DNA from: Massilia sp. WG5
GTDB lineage: Bacteria > Pseudomonadota > Gammaproteobacteria > Burkholderiales > Burkholderiaceae_D
Reading direction: 5' to 3'
Assembly: GCF_001412595.2 (NCBI RefSeq)
Contig: NZ_CP012640.2
Span: 4,092,001-4,156,000 of the forward strand
DNA: 64,000 nucleotides
Positions 7,147 through 16,879 of the stretch are shown here, piece by piece. A program made the position numbers and the translations under genes. A model generated the notes under the pieces. It was not told the origin of the DNA. It saw only the letters and a program-made list of their open reading frames with translations, and searched no databases. The stretch's first letter is position 1. The number at the start of each line of letters is the position of its first letter.

Positions 7147-10100
7147 ATGATGTTCAGGAACGTTCTTGCTTCTCGACAGGGCGGGCGCCTGTGCGCAACC
7201 CCGATTGCCACGGCAGTTGCTTTGGCTATGTTGAGCATTGGCACTGCCCAAGCGCAAACCGCCGCCGACCAGCCGGCCGCGCCGCAGGCCGATACCCCGC
7301 AACCGGAGAAAGTGGTCGTCACCGGTTACCGCTATTCGATCGAGAAGAGCCTCGACCAGAAGCGCAACGCCAACGCGGTGGTCGACGTGGTCACCGCCGA
7401 GGATATCGGTAAATTCCCAGACAAGAACGTGGCCGACGCGCTGCAGCGCGTGCCGGGCGTGATCATCGACCGCAGCGGCGGCGAGGGCAAGAACGTCAGC
7501 GTCCGCGGCCTGTCCTCGGAACTGACCCTGACCGAACTGAACGGCAACTACGTCGCCACCGCCGAATCCAACGGCGATCCGACCCGTTCCTTCAACTACA
7601 CCCTGATGCCGTCGAACATGCTGTCGAGCGCCGAGCTGTTCAAGACGCCGGAAGCGCGCATCGACGAGGGCGGCATCGGCGGCACCGTGATCCTGCACAC
7701 CCGCCGTCCGCTGGAGGTGAAGTCGGGCAGCGGCTTCGTCAACGCCGAGGGCACCTGGGCCGACACGACCAAGAAGGGCGACGGCCAGTTCTCCGGCCAG
7801 TACGCCTGGCATGACGAGAGCAACCGCTTCGGCGTCCTGGTCGGCTATACCCAGCAGAAGCGCACCACGCGCACCATGGCCGGCAGCACCGAAAACTGGC
7901 AGTGGTACGCGGATGACTACAAGACGCATCCGGCCACCGACGTCAACGGCCGGCCTTCGGGCCTGACTTCGCGCTGGTGGGGCCAGTCGGGCTTCTACGA
8001 CCAGAGCGGCAAGTACTACACCAACTTCATGATGCCGACCTCGGTCAACGAGAGCGTCAAGACCGAGGACCGCGAACGCAAGGGCGGCCAGCTGACCCTG
8101 CAGTTCAAGCCGATGCGCAACCTGAACCTGACGGCCAACTACTTCCGCTTCGACCTGTCGCAGAACTCGCAGACCAATACCCTGAAGATCCCGGAGTGGA
8201 ACCTGGCCCGCTATGACGGCGACGGCAACTGGCCGGGCGGCCGCATGCTGGACGGCCTGACATTCGATCCGAGCGGCACCATCGTCACCGGCGCGAACTA
8301 CAGCGCCCATCCGGGCAAGACCTACTATTGCAGCGAAGCGCAGGCCGCGGCGGCGGGCCAGAAACCGGGCGGCTGGGGGCCGGACGACTGCACCATCCCG
8401 ACCCCGCAGATCACCGGCAGCTACAACCGCGAAAAAGCGCGCTCGCAGACCTTCGACATCGGCGCCGAATGGCGCGGCGCGTCGCTGGACGCCGACTTCA
8501 AGGCCGGCCGCACCTGGGCCTCGGGCGGTCCGTCGCTGCAGTTCACCATGCCGATCAAGCCGCGCGTGCAGAATGCGGACGGCAGCTGGACCCTCGGCAA
8601 CTACGCCAGCGCCTGGAACACGGCCGGCACGCCGACCATGACCTTTTCGCCGGAACTGATGGCCAACCTGGCGAAGGGCATCGGCGAGATCGACCTCGGT
8701 TCGACCTCGTCCTCGTGGACCCACAACAGCAACAAGCAGAACTACGCCCAGGCCGATTTCACCTGGCATACCGACTTCAACTACCTGGACTCGCTGCAGT
8801 TCGGCGCCAAGTACCGCGACGGCGGCATCCACCGCAACACCGGCAACAACTACTGGGTCTGCCCGGGCGCCGATCCGAGCAACTACGACGCGCGCTACCA
8901 GGCCGGTTGCGATCCGACCGCCAACAAGTTCCAGCCGTCCTTCCTGTACTCGCAATCGCTGGGCAACCTGGCCGGCGGCATCAAGGCCAGCGCCTTCCCG
9001 GCGATCGACTACGCGAGCTACATCGCTTACCTGAACAAGACCTACGGGCAGCAGCAGACGCGTAACGAAGACAACTTCGTCTACAACGTCGACGAGAAGA
9101 TCACCTCGACCTACCTGCAGGCCAACTTCAAGGCCGACCGCATGCGCGGCAACTTCGGTGTACGCCTGGTGCGCACCAAGCAGCATGCCGACTCGACCGA
9201 CCAGGTCGACAACTACAAGGACTACTTCTACAACGGCGCCAACGGCGCACCGGCGCCTTGCCAGGCGGGCGGCGCACCGGCCGCCGGCGCGCCAAGCGGT
9301 TCGGGTTGCGTGAGCGGCTTCACAACCCTGCCGGACAGCACCGCGCATACCCAGTCCTTCGCCGTCAGCGCGCTCGACCGCACCTACAACGACGTGCTGC
9401 CGAGCCTGAACGTCGCCTACGACCTGACCGACACCCTGCTGCTGCGCGCCGCCGCATCGAAGGTGATCGCACGTCCGAGCTACGGCGACATCGCGGCCCC
9501 GGGCGGCCTGCAGAACTACAGCCAGGAATACGTCAACGACCGCCGCCTGATCGGTGGCGGCGACGAGGTGGGCTGGTTCGGCAGCGGCAGCAACAAGAAC
9601 CTGCAGCCGTACAAGGCCACCCAGTTCGACCTGGGCCTGGAGTGGTACTACCAGCGCGGCTCGGTGCTCGGCCTCGACCTGTTCCGCAAGAACGTCAGCA
9701 ACTTCTCGGTGCCGGTCGTCATGAACGTGAACATGAGCGTCGCCGGCGAGGCTGTGACGGTGCAGAACTACTCGACCAGCGCCGGCGGACGTAACGGCGT
9801 GTCGCAGGGCGCCGAGTTCTACGCACAGCATACGCTGCCTTCCGGTATCGGCTTCCAGTTCAACTACACGTACAACAAGACCAACGAGGCGGCCATCACC
9901 CTGGAAGACGGCACCAACGTCGGCCAGTCGCCGCTGGTCGGCAGCGCGAAGAACCAGCTGAACCTGACCGTGTTCTACGAAACCGACAAGCTGCTGCTGC
10001 GCGCTTCGTACAACCGCCGCGGCGAAGTGGTGGACGGCCTGATCAACGGCTTGAACGTGTATGAGGATCCGTACAGCCAGGTCGACCTGAACGCGGCCTA

Positions 10101-10254
10101 CAACTTCACCAAGCAGCTGAGCCTGACCGCCTCGGTGTTGAACCTGACCAGGCAGGAGACCCGTTCCCACCTGGGCAACGACACCAAGGACCGCTTCTAC
10201 TCCAACGGTTACGCCGGCCGCATCGCGTACGTCGGTCTGAACTACAAGTTCTGA
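7147..10254 (+). CDS. TonB-dependent receptor for glycan uptake (1035 aa)
   Basis: This outer-membrane beta-barrel transporter is energised by TonB. A long signal peptide (about residues 1-36, ending SIGTAQAQ) is followed by a TonB-box-like EKVVVTGYR near residue 55. The plug domain has SLDQKRNANAVVDVVTAEDIGKFPDKNVADALQRVPGV and IDRSGGEGKNVSVRGLSSELTLTELNG. The barrel ends in the expected aromatic terminus, IAYVGLNYKF. Length and the 'GKFPDKNVADALQRVPGV' plug are typical of the large carbohydrate-linked receptor group of Xanthomonas, Caulobacter and Massilia. ATAAGGAGA precedes the ATG. It heads the locus with the halogenase-like and GH2 genes, so a mannose-containing oligosaccharide is the likely ligand. 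Confidence 0.93.
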   Translation: MMFRNVLASRQGGRLCATPIATAVALAMLSIGTAQAQTAADQPAAPQADTPQPEKVVVTGYRYSIEKSLDQKRNANAVVDVVTAEDIGKFPDKNVADALQRVPGVIIDRSGGEGKNVSVRGLSSELTLTELNGNYVATAESNGDPTRSFNYTLMPSNMLSSAELFKTPEARIDEGGIGGTVILHTRRPLEVKSGSGFVNAEGTWADTTKKGDGQFSGQYAWHDESNRFGVLVGYTQQKRTTRTMAGSTENWQWYADDYKTHPATDVNGRPSGLTSRWWGQSGFYDQSGKYYTNFMMPTSVNESVKTEDRERKGGQLTLQFKPMRNLNLTANYFRFDLSQNSQTNTLKIPEWNLARYDGDGNWPGGRMLDGLTFDPSGTIVTGANYSAHPGKTYYCSEAQAAAAGQKPGGWGPDDCTIPTPQITGSYNREKARSQTFDIGAEWRGASLDADFKAGRTWASGGPSLQFTMPIKPRVQNADGSWTLGNYASAWNTAGTPTMTFSPELMANLAKGIGEIDLGSTSSSWTHNSNKQNYAQADFTWHTDFNYLDSLQFGAKYRDGGIHRNTGNNYWVCPGADPSNYDARYQAGCDPTANKFQPSFLYSQSLGNLAGGIKASAFPAIDYASYIAYLNKTYGQQQTRNEDNFVYNVDEKITSTYLQANFKADRMRGNFGVRLVRTKQHADSTDQVDNYKDYFYNGANGAPAPCQAGGAPAAGAPSGSGCVSGFTTLPDSTAHTQSFAVSALDRTYNDVLPSLNVAYDLTDTLLLRAAASKVIARPSYGDIAAPGGLQNYSQEYVNDRRLIGGGDEVGWFGSGSNKNLQPYKATQFDLGLEWYYQRGSVLGLDLFRKNVSNFSVPVVMNVNMSVAGEAVTVQNYSTSAGGRNGVSQGAEFYAQHTLPSGIGFQFNYTYNKTNEAAITLEDGTNVGQSPLVGSAKNQLNLTVFYETDKLLLRASYNRRGEVVDGLINGLNVYEDPYSQVDLNAAYNFTKQLSLTASVLNLTRQETRSHLGNDTKDRFYSNGYAGRIAYVGLNYKF

Positions 10255-10265
10255 ATCCCCTTCAT

Positions 10266-10302
10266 CCTCCCCGGGCCTGGCAGGCCGGGGAGGTTTTTTT
10301 TT
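10266..10302 (+). terminator. Intra-operon Rho-independent terminator
   Basis: CCTCCCCGGGCCT pairs with AGGCCGGGGAGG around GGC, followed by nine Ts (10294-10302). It lies 12 bp after the receptor stop and directly abuts the GGGAGG ribosome binding site of the halogenase-like gene. It probably causes partial termination that keeps receptor mRNA in excess over the downstream genes. Confidence 0.9.
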
Positions 10303-10312
10303 GGGAGGCCGT

Positions 10313-11833
10313 ATGGAGTCGCACAAGCGCATCAACCGCATCACCATCGTCGGCGGCGGCAGCGCCGGCTGGATGGCCGCCGCCGCCCTGGCCACCTACC
10401 TGGGCAAGGGCGCCACGATCCGCCTGATCGAGTCCGAGGAAATCGGCATCGTCGGCGTGGGCGAGGCCAGCGTGCCGCACATCCGGATGTTCAACGGGCA
10501 GTGGCTGGGCATCGACGAAGCCGAATTCGTCAAGCGGACCCAGGCCACGGTCAAGCTCGGCATCCAGTTCAATGACTGGGGCCGCATCGGCGACAGCTAC
10601 ATCCACGGCTTCGGCGCCATCGGCCGTTCGCTGGGGCCGCTACCCTTCCACCAGTTCTGGCTCAAGCTGCACCTGGCCGGGCGCGCGGGGCCGATCGGCG
10701 ACTATTCGCCGCAGACCGTGATGGCGCCGCAGGGCAAGTTCGCGCCCGGCGACCGCAACGCCGCGCCGAACTCGCCGCTGGCCGACATCGCCTACGCCTA
10801 CCACTTCGACGCCACCCTGTACGCGCGCTTCCTGCGCGAACTGGCGGAACAGCGCGGCGTGCAGCGCATCGAGGGCAAGGTCGTCGGGGTGCAGCAGCGC
10901 GCCGGCGACGGCTTCATCGAGTCGGTGACGCTGGAAAGCGGCCGCCTCGTCGATGGCGAACTGTTCATCGACTGCTCGGGTTTCCGCGGCCTGCTGATCG
11001 AGCAGACCCTCGATACCGGCTACGAGGACTGGTCGCACTGGCTGCCCTGCGACCGCGCGCTGGCCGTGCCCTGCGAAAGCGTCGCTCCGATCACGCCTTA
11101 TACGCGCTCGACCGCGCGCGCGGCCGGCTGGCAGTGGCGGATCCCGCTGCAGCACCGCACCGGCAACGGCTACGTCTATTCGAGCAAACACCTCAGCGAC
11201 GACGAAGCCACCGCGACCCTGCTGGCGAACCTGGACGGCAAGCCGCTGGGCGAGCCGCGTCCCTTGCGCTTCACCACCGGCATGCGCAAGAAGCTGTGGA
11301 ACAAGAACGTGGTGGCGCTGGGATTGGCCAGCGGCTTCCTGGAGCCGCTCGAGTCGACCAGCATCTACTCGGCCCAGTCGGGCATCACGCGCCTGCTGAG
11401 CTTATTCCCCACGCGCGACTTCAATCCGCTGCTGGCCGAACGCTACAACCGCGATTCCGTGTTCGAATTCGAACGGATCCGCGATTTCCTGATTCTCCAC
11501 TACCACGCGACCGAACGGAAGGACACGCCGTTCTGGGACTATTGCCGCACAATGGCTATCCCGGACAGCCTGCGCGAGGCGATGGACCTGTTCCGCGCCG
11601 ATGGCCGCTACTTCCGCAACGGCGAGGATTTCTTCGCGCTGCCGAGCTGGGTCCAGGTGATGCTGGGCCAGCGCATCGTGCCGCAAGGCTACCACCCGAT
11701 GGTGGACGAGATGCCCGAAGACCGGCTGCTCGACCATGTCGACAGCATGCGCGCGCTGCTGGCGCATGCCGTTGCCGCGATGCCGACCCACCAGGAGTGG
11801 ATCGATCGCTACTGGAAAGCCCCGGCGGCATGA
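10313..11833 (+). CDS. Flavin-dependent tryptophan-halogenase family protein (506 aa)
   Basis: This is an FAD-binding protein of the tryptophan 7-halogenase family. It has the dinucleotide motif [11 protein letters not shown] (residues 13-23) and [12 protein letters not shown] lysine at residue 81 (ATVKLGIQF) aligns with the catalytic lysine of characterised halogenases. The family signature WQWRIP (WxWxIP) is near residue 274, and [15 protein letters not shown] carries the conserved acidic segment. No signal peptide is present, so it is cytoplasmic. It follows the TonB receptor by 58 bp behind a terminator and overlaps the GH2 gene by ATGA. Such proteins recur beside TonB receptors in glycan loci, where their substrate is unknown; halogenation of tryptophan here is not implied. 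Confidence 0.85.
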   Translation: MESHKRINRITIVGGGSAGWMAAAALATYLGKGATIRLIESEEIGIVGVGEASVPHIRMFNGQWLGIDEAEFVKRTQATVKLGIQFNDWGRIGDSYIHGFGAIGRSLGPLPFHQFWLKLHLAGRAGPIGDYSPQTVMAPQGKFAPGDRNAAPNSPLADIAYAYHFDATLYARFLRELAEQRGVQRIEGKVVGVQQRAGDGFIESVTLESGRLVDGELFIDCSGFRGLLIEQTLDTGYEDWSHWLPCDRALAVPCESVAPITPYTRSTARAAGWQWRIPLQHRTGNGYVYSSKHLSDDEATATLLANLDGKPLGEPRPLRFTTGMRKKLWNKNVVALGLASGFLEPLESTSIYSAQSGITRLLSLFPTRDFNPLLAERYNRDSVFEFERIRDFLILHYHATERKDTPFWDYCRTMAIPDSLREAMDLFRADGRYFRNGEDFFALPSWVQVMLGQRIVPQGYHPMVDEMPEDRLLDHVDSMRALLAHAVAAMPTHQEWIDRYWKAPAA

Positions 11834-14505
11834 GGGCGCGGCGCTTCCTGGGACTGTGCCTGGTCCTGGCCGCGGCGGGCGCGGCATCGGCCATGGCGGC
11901 CACGCCGGACGGCTTCGCGATCGACAAGGGTTGGCGCTTCCGCCTGGTTCCCGGCAACGCACAGGCGGCGTCCCATCCCGAAGCCGCGCCCTGGCACACG
12001 GCGGCGGTGCCCGGCACGGTGCATACCGACCTGTTCGCGAACAGGGTGATTCCCGACCCGTATGTGGGCGCGCCCGAAGCCGGCCTGCAATGGATCGGCC
12101 TGGCCGACTGGGAATACCGCACGCGCTTCGACGCGCCGCGCGGCGCACTGTCGGCCGCGCGCAGCGACCTGGTGCTCGACGGCCTCGACACCTTCGCCGA
12201 GGTCTGGCTGAACGGCGTCAAGCTGCTCGATGCCGACAACGCCTTCCGCACCTGGCGCCTGCCGGTGCAGGGCCGGCTGCGTGCCCGGGGCAACGACCTG
12301 CGCATCGTGCTGCATTCGCCGATCGCGAAGCTGCTGCCGCAGGTCGAGGCAATGCCGCACAAGCTGCTCGGCAACTATCCCTCTCCCTACGGCGACGAGC
12401 CGAAGGACGCGATGACCGCGAATTTCGCGCGCAAGCCCGGCTACCACTACGGCTGGGACTGGGGCCCGCGCTACGTCACCGCCGGCATCTGGAAACCGGT
12501 CGTGCTGCAGAGTTGGGATGCGGTGCGCATCGATGACCTGCAACTGCGCCAGGACCACGTCGACGCCGCGCGCGCCGACATCGCCGCCATCGCCTCGCTC
12601 GACGCGGTGCGCGACGGCGCGGCCGAGCTGCGCCTGTGGCAGACGACCCCGGGTGGCCGGCGCTCGCTGGCGGCGCGGCAGCGCGTCGCACTGCACGCCG
12701 GCGCGAACCGCATCGACCTCCCCGTGCACGTCGACCGGCCGCAGCGCTGGTACCCGAACGGCTACGGGGCGCAGCCGCTGTACCGCTACGAGCTGGAAGT
12801 CCGGGCCGAGCATGGCAAGGGCGCAGGCAAGGCCGCGATTGCCAGGGCCGGCGCACGCACCGGCCTGCGCAGCATCGAATTGCGCCGCGATCCCGACGAC
12901 AGGGGCCGCAGCTTCTACTTCGCCGTCAACGGCATCCCGGTCTTCGCCAAGGGCGCCAACACCATCCCCTTCGACATGTTCCAGCCGCGCGTGAGCAAGG
13001 CCCGGCTGCGCCGCGTGCTGCAATCGGCCGCCGATGCGAACATGAATTTCCTGCGCAGCTGGGGCGGCGGGTATTACGAGAGCGAGGATTTCTTCGACCT
13101 GGCCGACGAACTGGGCTTGCTGGTCTGGCAGGACTTCATGTTCGGCGGCGGCATGCCGCCGGCCTACGACGAAGCCTTCCGCGCCAATGTGGTGGCGGAA
13201 GCCCGCGACAACGTGCGCCGCCTGCGCAATCACCCTAGCCTGGCCCTGTGGTGCGGCAACAATGAGGAAGAGATCGCCTGGAAATACTGGGGTGCGGGCA
13301 AGGAAATGAAGGCCGCCGCCCCAAGCCTCGCCGACAAGGTGTGGAAGGGCTATGTGCAGCTGTTCGGCGCCGACCTGCGCAAGGTGGTCGCGGAGGAGGG
13401 CGGCGGCATCGCCTACTGGGCCAGTTCGCCCGGCGACGACCTGGCCGAGGTGGCGAACACCCCGGCCAGCGGCGACATGCATTACTGGGAGGTGTGGGGC
13501 AACCCGGCTTACCCGCCAAGCAAATACCTGGAGATCACGCCGCGCTTCATGTCGGAGTACGGCCTGCAGGCCTGGCCGGTGCAGGCCACGATCGACGCCT
13601 TCGCCAGGCGCGCGGAGCAGGGCATCGCCGCGCCGGTGATCGAGGCCCATCAAAAATTCCTTGCTGGCAAGGGTAACGAGCGGCTGATGAAGTACGTCGA
13701 CTACGAATTCGGCGCCACGCAGGATTTCGCCGGCTTCGTCTACCTGAGCCAGGCCGCGCAGGCCGAGGGCATCGAACTGGCCGCGCTGCACCACCGCGCC
13801 AGCCGTCCGTTCACCATGGGTTCGCTGTACTGGCAGCTCAACGACGTGTGGCCGGGCGCGTCCTGGTCGAGCGTGGACTGGTTCGGGCGCTGGAAGGCGC
13901 TGCACTTCCATGCGCGCCGCTTCTATGCGCCGGTTGCGCTTGCCGCGCTGCGCGACGCCGGGGGCAAGACGACCGTCAGCCTGCTGAACGACCGCACCCG
14001 GCCGCTGCGGGGCGAGCTGCGCCTGCGCCTGATGAGCCTCGACGGCCAGGTATTGCGCGACGAGCGCAGGCCGGTCGAGCTGGCGCCGCTGTCGTCGACG
14101 AGGGCGGGCGATTACCTGGACGCGGATTTGCTCGGCGGCGCCGACCCGGCGCGCACCGTCGCGGTGTTCGAGCTGCGGGCCGAGGGCGAGCCGGCGTCGC
14201 GCGGGGTCGTGTATTTCCGCGCGGCCAAGGAGATGGCCTGGCCCGACCCTGGCCTGCAGGCGCAGTTGCGCCGCGATGACGCCGGCTACGCGCTCGAGCT
14301 GCACGCGGCGCGCTTCGCCCGCGCCGTCTGGATCGATGTGGACGGCGCCGATGCCGATGCCGGGCTGTCCGACAATGCCCTGACCCTGTTGCCGAACGAA
14401 AGCGTCTCCCTGCGCCTGTCGTCGAAAGCGGGGCTCGAAGCGCTGCGCGGCGCGCTGCGCCTGCGTTCCCTGGCCGACATGCCATCGTTTACTAAAACGC
14501 GCTAA
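11830..14505 (+). CDS. Glycoside hydrolase family 2 beta-mannosidase (891 aa)
   Basis: This exo-beta-mannosidase removes terminal beta-linked mannose, probably in the periplasm. Residues 1-24 form a signal peptide ([19 protein letters not shown]). A jelly-roll sugar-binding domain carries [13 protein letters not shown], and [18 protein letters not shown] is typical of bacterial beta-mannosidases. The TIM barrel has the acid/base in [16 protein letters not shown] (near residue 477) and the nucleophile Glu in [11 protein letters not shown] (near 576). [20 protein letters not shown] follows. The ATG at 11830 overlaps the halogenase stop (ATGA), indicating translational coupling. The open frame extends far upstream, but that part is antisense-like coding of the halogenase and is rejected. 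Confidence 0.93.
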   Translation: MRARRFLGLCLVLAAAGAASAMAATPDGFAIDKGWRFRLVPGNAQAASHPEAAPWHTAAVPGTVHTDLFANRVIPDPYVGAPEAGLQWIGLADWEYRTRFDAPRGALSAARSDLVLDGLDTFAEVWLNGVKLLDADNAFRTWRLPVQGRLRARGNDLRIVLHSPIAKLLPQVEAMPHKLLGNYPSPYGDEPKDAMTANFARKPGYHYGWDWGPRYVTAGIWKPVVLQSWDAVRIDDLQLRQDHVDAARADIAAIASLDAVRDGAAELRLWQTTPGGRRSLAARQRVALHAGANRIDLPVHVDRPQRWYPNGYGAQPLYRYELEVRAEHGKGAGKAAIARAGARTGLRSIELRRDPDDRGRSFYFAVNGIPVFAKGANTIPFDMFQPRVSKARLRRVLQSAADANMNFLRSWGGGYYESEDFFDLADELGLLVWQDFMFGGGMPPAYDEAFRANVVAEARDNVRRLRNHPSLALWCGNNEEEIAWKYWGAGKEMKAAAPSLADKVWKGYVQLFGADLRKVVAEEGGGIAYWASSPGDDLAEVANTPASGDMHYWEVWGNPAYPPSKYLEITPRFMSEYGLQAWPVQATIDAFARRAEQGIAAPVIEAHQKFLAGKGNERLMKYVDYEFGATQDFAGFVYLSQAAQAEGIELAALHHRASRPFTMGSLYWQLNDVWPGASWSSVDWFGRWKALHFHARRFYAPVALAALRDAGGKTTVSLLNDRTRPLRGELRLRLMSLDGQVLRDERRPVELAPLSSTRAGDYLDADLLGGADPARTVAVFELRAEGEPASRGVVYFRAAKEMAWPDPGLQAQLRRDDAGYALELHAARFARAVWIDVDGADADAGLSDNALTLLPNESVSLRLSSKAGLEALRGALRLRSLADMPSFTKTR

Positions 14506-14528
14506 AAAGCACGCTGTTTTAGCCGACC
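14486..14528. promoter_or_regulatory. Operator-like CGTTTACTAAAACG plus inverted repeat at the end of the GH2 gene
   Basis: CGTTTACTAAAACG (14486-14499) covers the last codons of the GH2 gene. GCTAAAA (14501-14507) and TTTTAGC (14517-14523) then form an inverted repeat. The first resembles the CGTTTANTAAA sites at 7069 and 14564. It may be an auxiliary operator; the hairpin lacks a T-run, so it is a poor terminator. Confidence 0.35.
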
Positions 14529-14531
14529 TGG

Positions 14532-14576
14532 TTGACGCTCCAGAGACGGCTGGGATAAAAAAGCGTTTATTAAACA
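14532..14576 (+). promoter_or_regulatory. Promoter and putative operator of the LacI-led operon
   Basis: TTGACG at 14532-14537 and GATAAA at 14554-14559 are separated by 16 bp and form a good promoter. Immediately downstream, AAGCGTTTATTAAACA (14561-14576) contains the near-perfect palindrome GTTTA-T-TAAAC. It sits where a repressor would block the start of transcription. The same motif lies in the leader of the TonB receptor gene. Confidence 0.65.
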
Positions 14577-14645
14577 AAAATACCGGAGACCCATCATGCA
14601 CTCGATTCCGCTGCATGAGCGCCCGCGCCGCACACGGAGGCGGAC

Positions 14646-15632
14646 GTGAGCCACGCTACCCTGCGCGACATTGCGGAGACCACCGGCCTGTCGATCGGCA
14701 CCGTGTCGCGCGCCCTCAAGAACCAGGCCGGCATGACCGAGGCGACGCGCAACAAGGTGCGCGAAGCGGCATTGCATCTGGGCTACGACTTCTCGCAGCT
14801 CAAGAAGGGCCGCATCCGCCGCATCGCCTTCCTGCTGCACAGCCAGCACAACACGCTGGCCTCCAGCCCCTTCTTCTCGCCGGTGCTGCATGGCGCGGAA
14901 GAGGCCTGCCGGCGCGAAGGCGTCGCCCTGTCCTTCATCGCGGTCGATCCGGCCGAGCCGGTGCTGGCGCAGATACGCGTGCACCAGCCCGACGCCATCA
15001 TCTGCGCCGGCTTCTTCGAGCCGGAGGTGCTGGCGGCGCTGCAGCAGGTCGGCAAGCCGATCGTGCTGGTGGACATCCACCGGCGCGGCTTCACCTCGGT
15101 CAACCCCGACAACATGCGCGGCGGCTACCTGGCCACCCAGCACCTGCTGCGCTGCGGCCGCAAGCGCATCGCCATGCTGTCCGGCTCGCTGGCCCACTAC
15201 AGCATCCAGCAGCGCAACCGCGGCTTCCGCCAGGCCTTGTTCGACGCCAGGGTGCACGCCGATCCGGACCTCGAAGTCATCGTGCCGACCATGGGCGAGG
15301 GCGAGGAGGCCGTGGTGGAAGCCATGCGCAGCCTGCTCAGCCTGCCGAAACGGGCCGATGCGGTCTTTTGCTACAACGACAGCACCGCGCTGGCCGCCAT
15401 GAAGTATTGCCTGAACGAGGGGATGAAGATCCCCCACGACATCGCGATCGTCGGTTTCGACGACATCGCCGCGGCGGCCGCCGCCATCCCCCCGCTCAGC
15501 ACGATCCGTGTGGACAAGGAAGCGCTGGGGCGGGCCGGGGTCGAATTATTGCTCCACAAGCCAGAAGAAAACGCCCCCCAGATAACCGTGCCAGTCCAGC
15601 TGATCGTGCGCGAGAGCAGCTGCGACGACTAA
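14646..15632 (+). CDS. LacI family transcriptional regulator (328 aa)
   Basis: This is a DNA-binding repressor of sugar genes. The N terminus ATLRDIAETTGLSIGTVSRAL is the LacI helix-turn-helix with hinge helix (N..MTEATRNKVREAALHLGYDF). A periplasmic-binding-protein-like sensor follows, with FLLHSQHNTLASSPFFSPVLHGAEEACRREG, PIVLVDIHRRGFTSVN, FCYNDSTALAAM and IAIVGFDDIAAAA. A ribosome binding site (GGAGGCG, 14636-14642) precedes the ATG. It is the first gene of the AGE-PfkB-GH92-permease-GH31 operon and probably responds to mannose or a mannoside. The candidate operator 70 bp upstream and its copy at 7066 suggest it controls both units. Confidence 0.93.
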   Translation: MSHATLRDIAETTGLSIGTVSRALKNQAGMTEATRNKVREAALHLGYDFSQLKKGRIRRIAFLLHSQHNTLASSPFFSPVLHGAEEACRREGVALSFIAVDPAEPVLAQIRVHQPDAIICAGFFEPEVLAALQQVGKPIVLVDIHRRGFTSVNPDNMRGGYLATQHLLRCGRKRIAMLSGSLAHYSIQQRNRGFRQALFDARVHADPDLEVIVPTMGEGEEAVVEAMRSLLSLPKRADAVFCYNDSTALAAMKYCLNEGMKIPHDIAIVGFDDIAAAAAAIPPLSTIRVDKEALGRAGVELLLHKPEENAPQITVPVQLIVRESSCDD

Positions 15633-15661
15633 GCCCACTGCACCCTAACCCAACAACGACC

Positions 15662-16879
15662 ATGTCCACTTTCCCGAACTTCCGCAGCCCGGCCGTCCTG
15701 CTCGAGCATGCGCAGCACACCATGCGCTTCTATCACCCGCGTGCGATCGACCCTGCCGGCGGCCTGTACCAGTACTTCAAGGACGACGGCGCCATCTACG
15801 ACGCCCAGCACCGGCACCTGGTCAGCAGCACGCGCTTCGTGTTTACCTATGCGATGGCGTACCGGCATTTCAAGGATCCGGCCTACCTGGATGGGGCGAA
15901 GCACGCGCTGCGCTTCCTGCGCGAGGCGCACCGGGCGCCGGATGGCGACGGCTACGCCTGGATGCTGAACGGCCGCGCGGTCGAGGACGGCACCCAGCAC
16001 GCCTACGGCGAAGCCTTCGTGCTGCTGGCCTATGCGCACGCCACGATGGCGGGGATCGACGAAGCGCGCGCCTGGATCGGCGAAACCTTCGAACTGATGG
16101 AAAAGCGCTTCTGGGACGAACAGGCCGGCCTGTATGCCGACGAGGCCAGCCAGGACTGGGACGTGCTCTCCAGCTACCGCGGCCAGAACGCGAACATGCA
16201 CTCGGTCGAGGCGCTGCTGGCCGCGCACCAGGCCACCGGCGAGATCCGTTACCTGGAACGCGCCTACACGGTGGCCTCCAACATCACCCGGCGCCAGGCC
16301 GAGCGCTGCGGCGGCCTGATCTGGGAGCACTACGACGAGCAATGGCAGCCCGACTGGCGCTTCAACTTCGACGACCCGGAAAACCTGTTCCGCCCCTGGG
16401 GCTACCAGCCCGGCCATTTCACGGAGTGGGCCAAGCTGCTGCTGCAGCTGGAGGCGCGCGCCGTAGGCGTCCTGGAACAGGACCTGGGCTGGCTGCTGCC
16501 GACCGCCGAGAAGCTGTTCGGCGTTGCGCTGGACAAGGGCTGGGATGCGCAGCATGGCGGCGTCTGCTACTCGCTGGCCCCGGACCTGAGCGTGTGCGAC
16601 GCGCACAAGTATTTCTGGGTGCAGGCCGAGAGCGCTGCCGCCGCCGCCATGCTGGCGCAGCGCACCGGCAATGCGAGCTACTGGGACTGGTACCAGCGCC
16701 TGTGGGAATACAGCTGGACCCATTTCGTCGATCACCGCTACGGCGCCTGGTACCGCATCCTCGACCGCGAAAACCGCAAGCTGAGCGACGAGAAGAGCCC
16801 GGCCGGCAAGGTGGATTACCACACCATGGGCGCCTGCTACGACATCGTGGCCGTGCTCGGAAAGGCCGGCAATGAATGA
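15662..16879 (+). CDS. AGE family epimerase/isomerase, probable D-mannose isomerase (405 aa)
   Basis: This is an (alpha/alpha)6-barrel enzyme of the N-acylglucosamine-2-epimerase/YihS family. Motifs include STRFVFTYAMAYRHF near the start, HAYGEAFVLLAYAHA, a catalytic-type His in YRGQNANMHSVEALLAAH, RPWGYQPGHFTEWAKLLLQLE, and HKYFWVQAESAAAAAML near the end. These match bacterial aldose-ketose isomerases acting on unphosphorylated mannose. It lies next to a fructokinase-like PfkB protein and two mannosidases, so mannose-fructose interconversion is the likely reaction. The ATG at 15662 is used; the frame is open upstream only because it overlaps the LacI gene. It overlaps the next gene by 8 bp. 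Confidence 0.85.
   Translation: MSTFPNFRSPAVLLEHAQHTMRFYHPRAIDPAGGLYQYFKDDGAIYDAQHRHLVSSTRFVFTYAMAYRHFKDPAYLDGAKHALRFLREAHRAPDGDGYAWMLNGRAVEDGTQHAYGEAFVLLAYAHATMAGIDEARAWIGETFELMEKRFWDEQAGLYADEASQDWDVLSSYRGQNANMHSVEALLAAHQATGEIRYLERAYTVASNITRRQAERCGGLIWEHYDEQWQPDWRFNFDDPENLFRPWGYQPGHFTEWAKLLLQLEARAVGVLEQDLGWLLPTAEKLFGVALDKGWDAQHGGVCYSLAPDLSVCDAHKYFWVQAESAAAAAMLAQRTGNASYWDWYQRLWEYSWTHFVDHRYGAWYRILDRENRKLSDEKSPAGKVDYHTMGACYDIVAVLGKAGNE

Noticed and set aside
7102..10395. Long minus-strand open frame opposite the TonB receptor
   Set aside because: The plus strand has a signal peptide, plug, barrel and terminator. The antisense product is Arg/Val/Ala-rich with no fold signature, a GC-bias shadow.
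11134..11829. In-frame upstream extension of the GH2 gene, and likewise of the GH92, GH31 and AGE genes
   Set aside because: The extensions are out-of-frame readings of the preceding genes. True starts follow ribosome sites or ATGA/GTGA overlaps and begin with signal peptides where expected.
11809..14616. Long minus-strand open frame opposite the GH2 gene
   Set aside because: GH2 catalytic motifs are on the plus strand; the antisense frame is an artefact of high GC.
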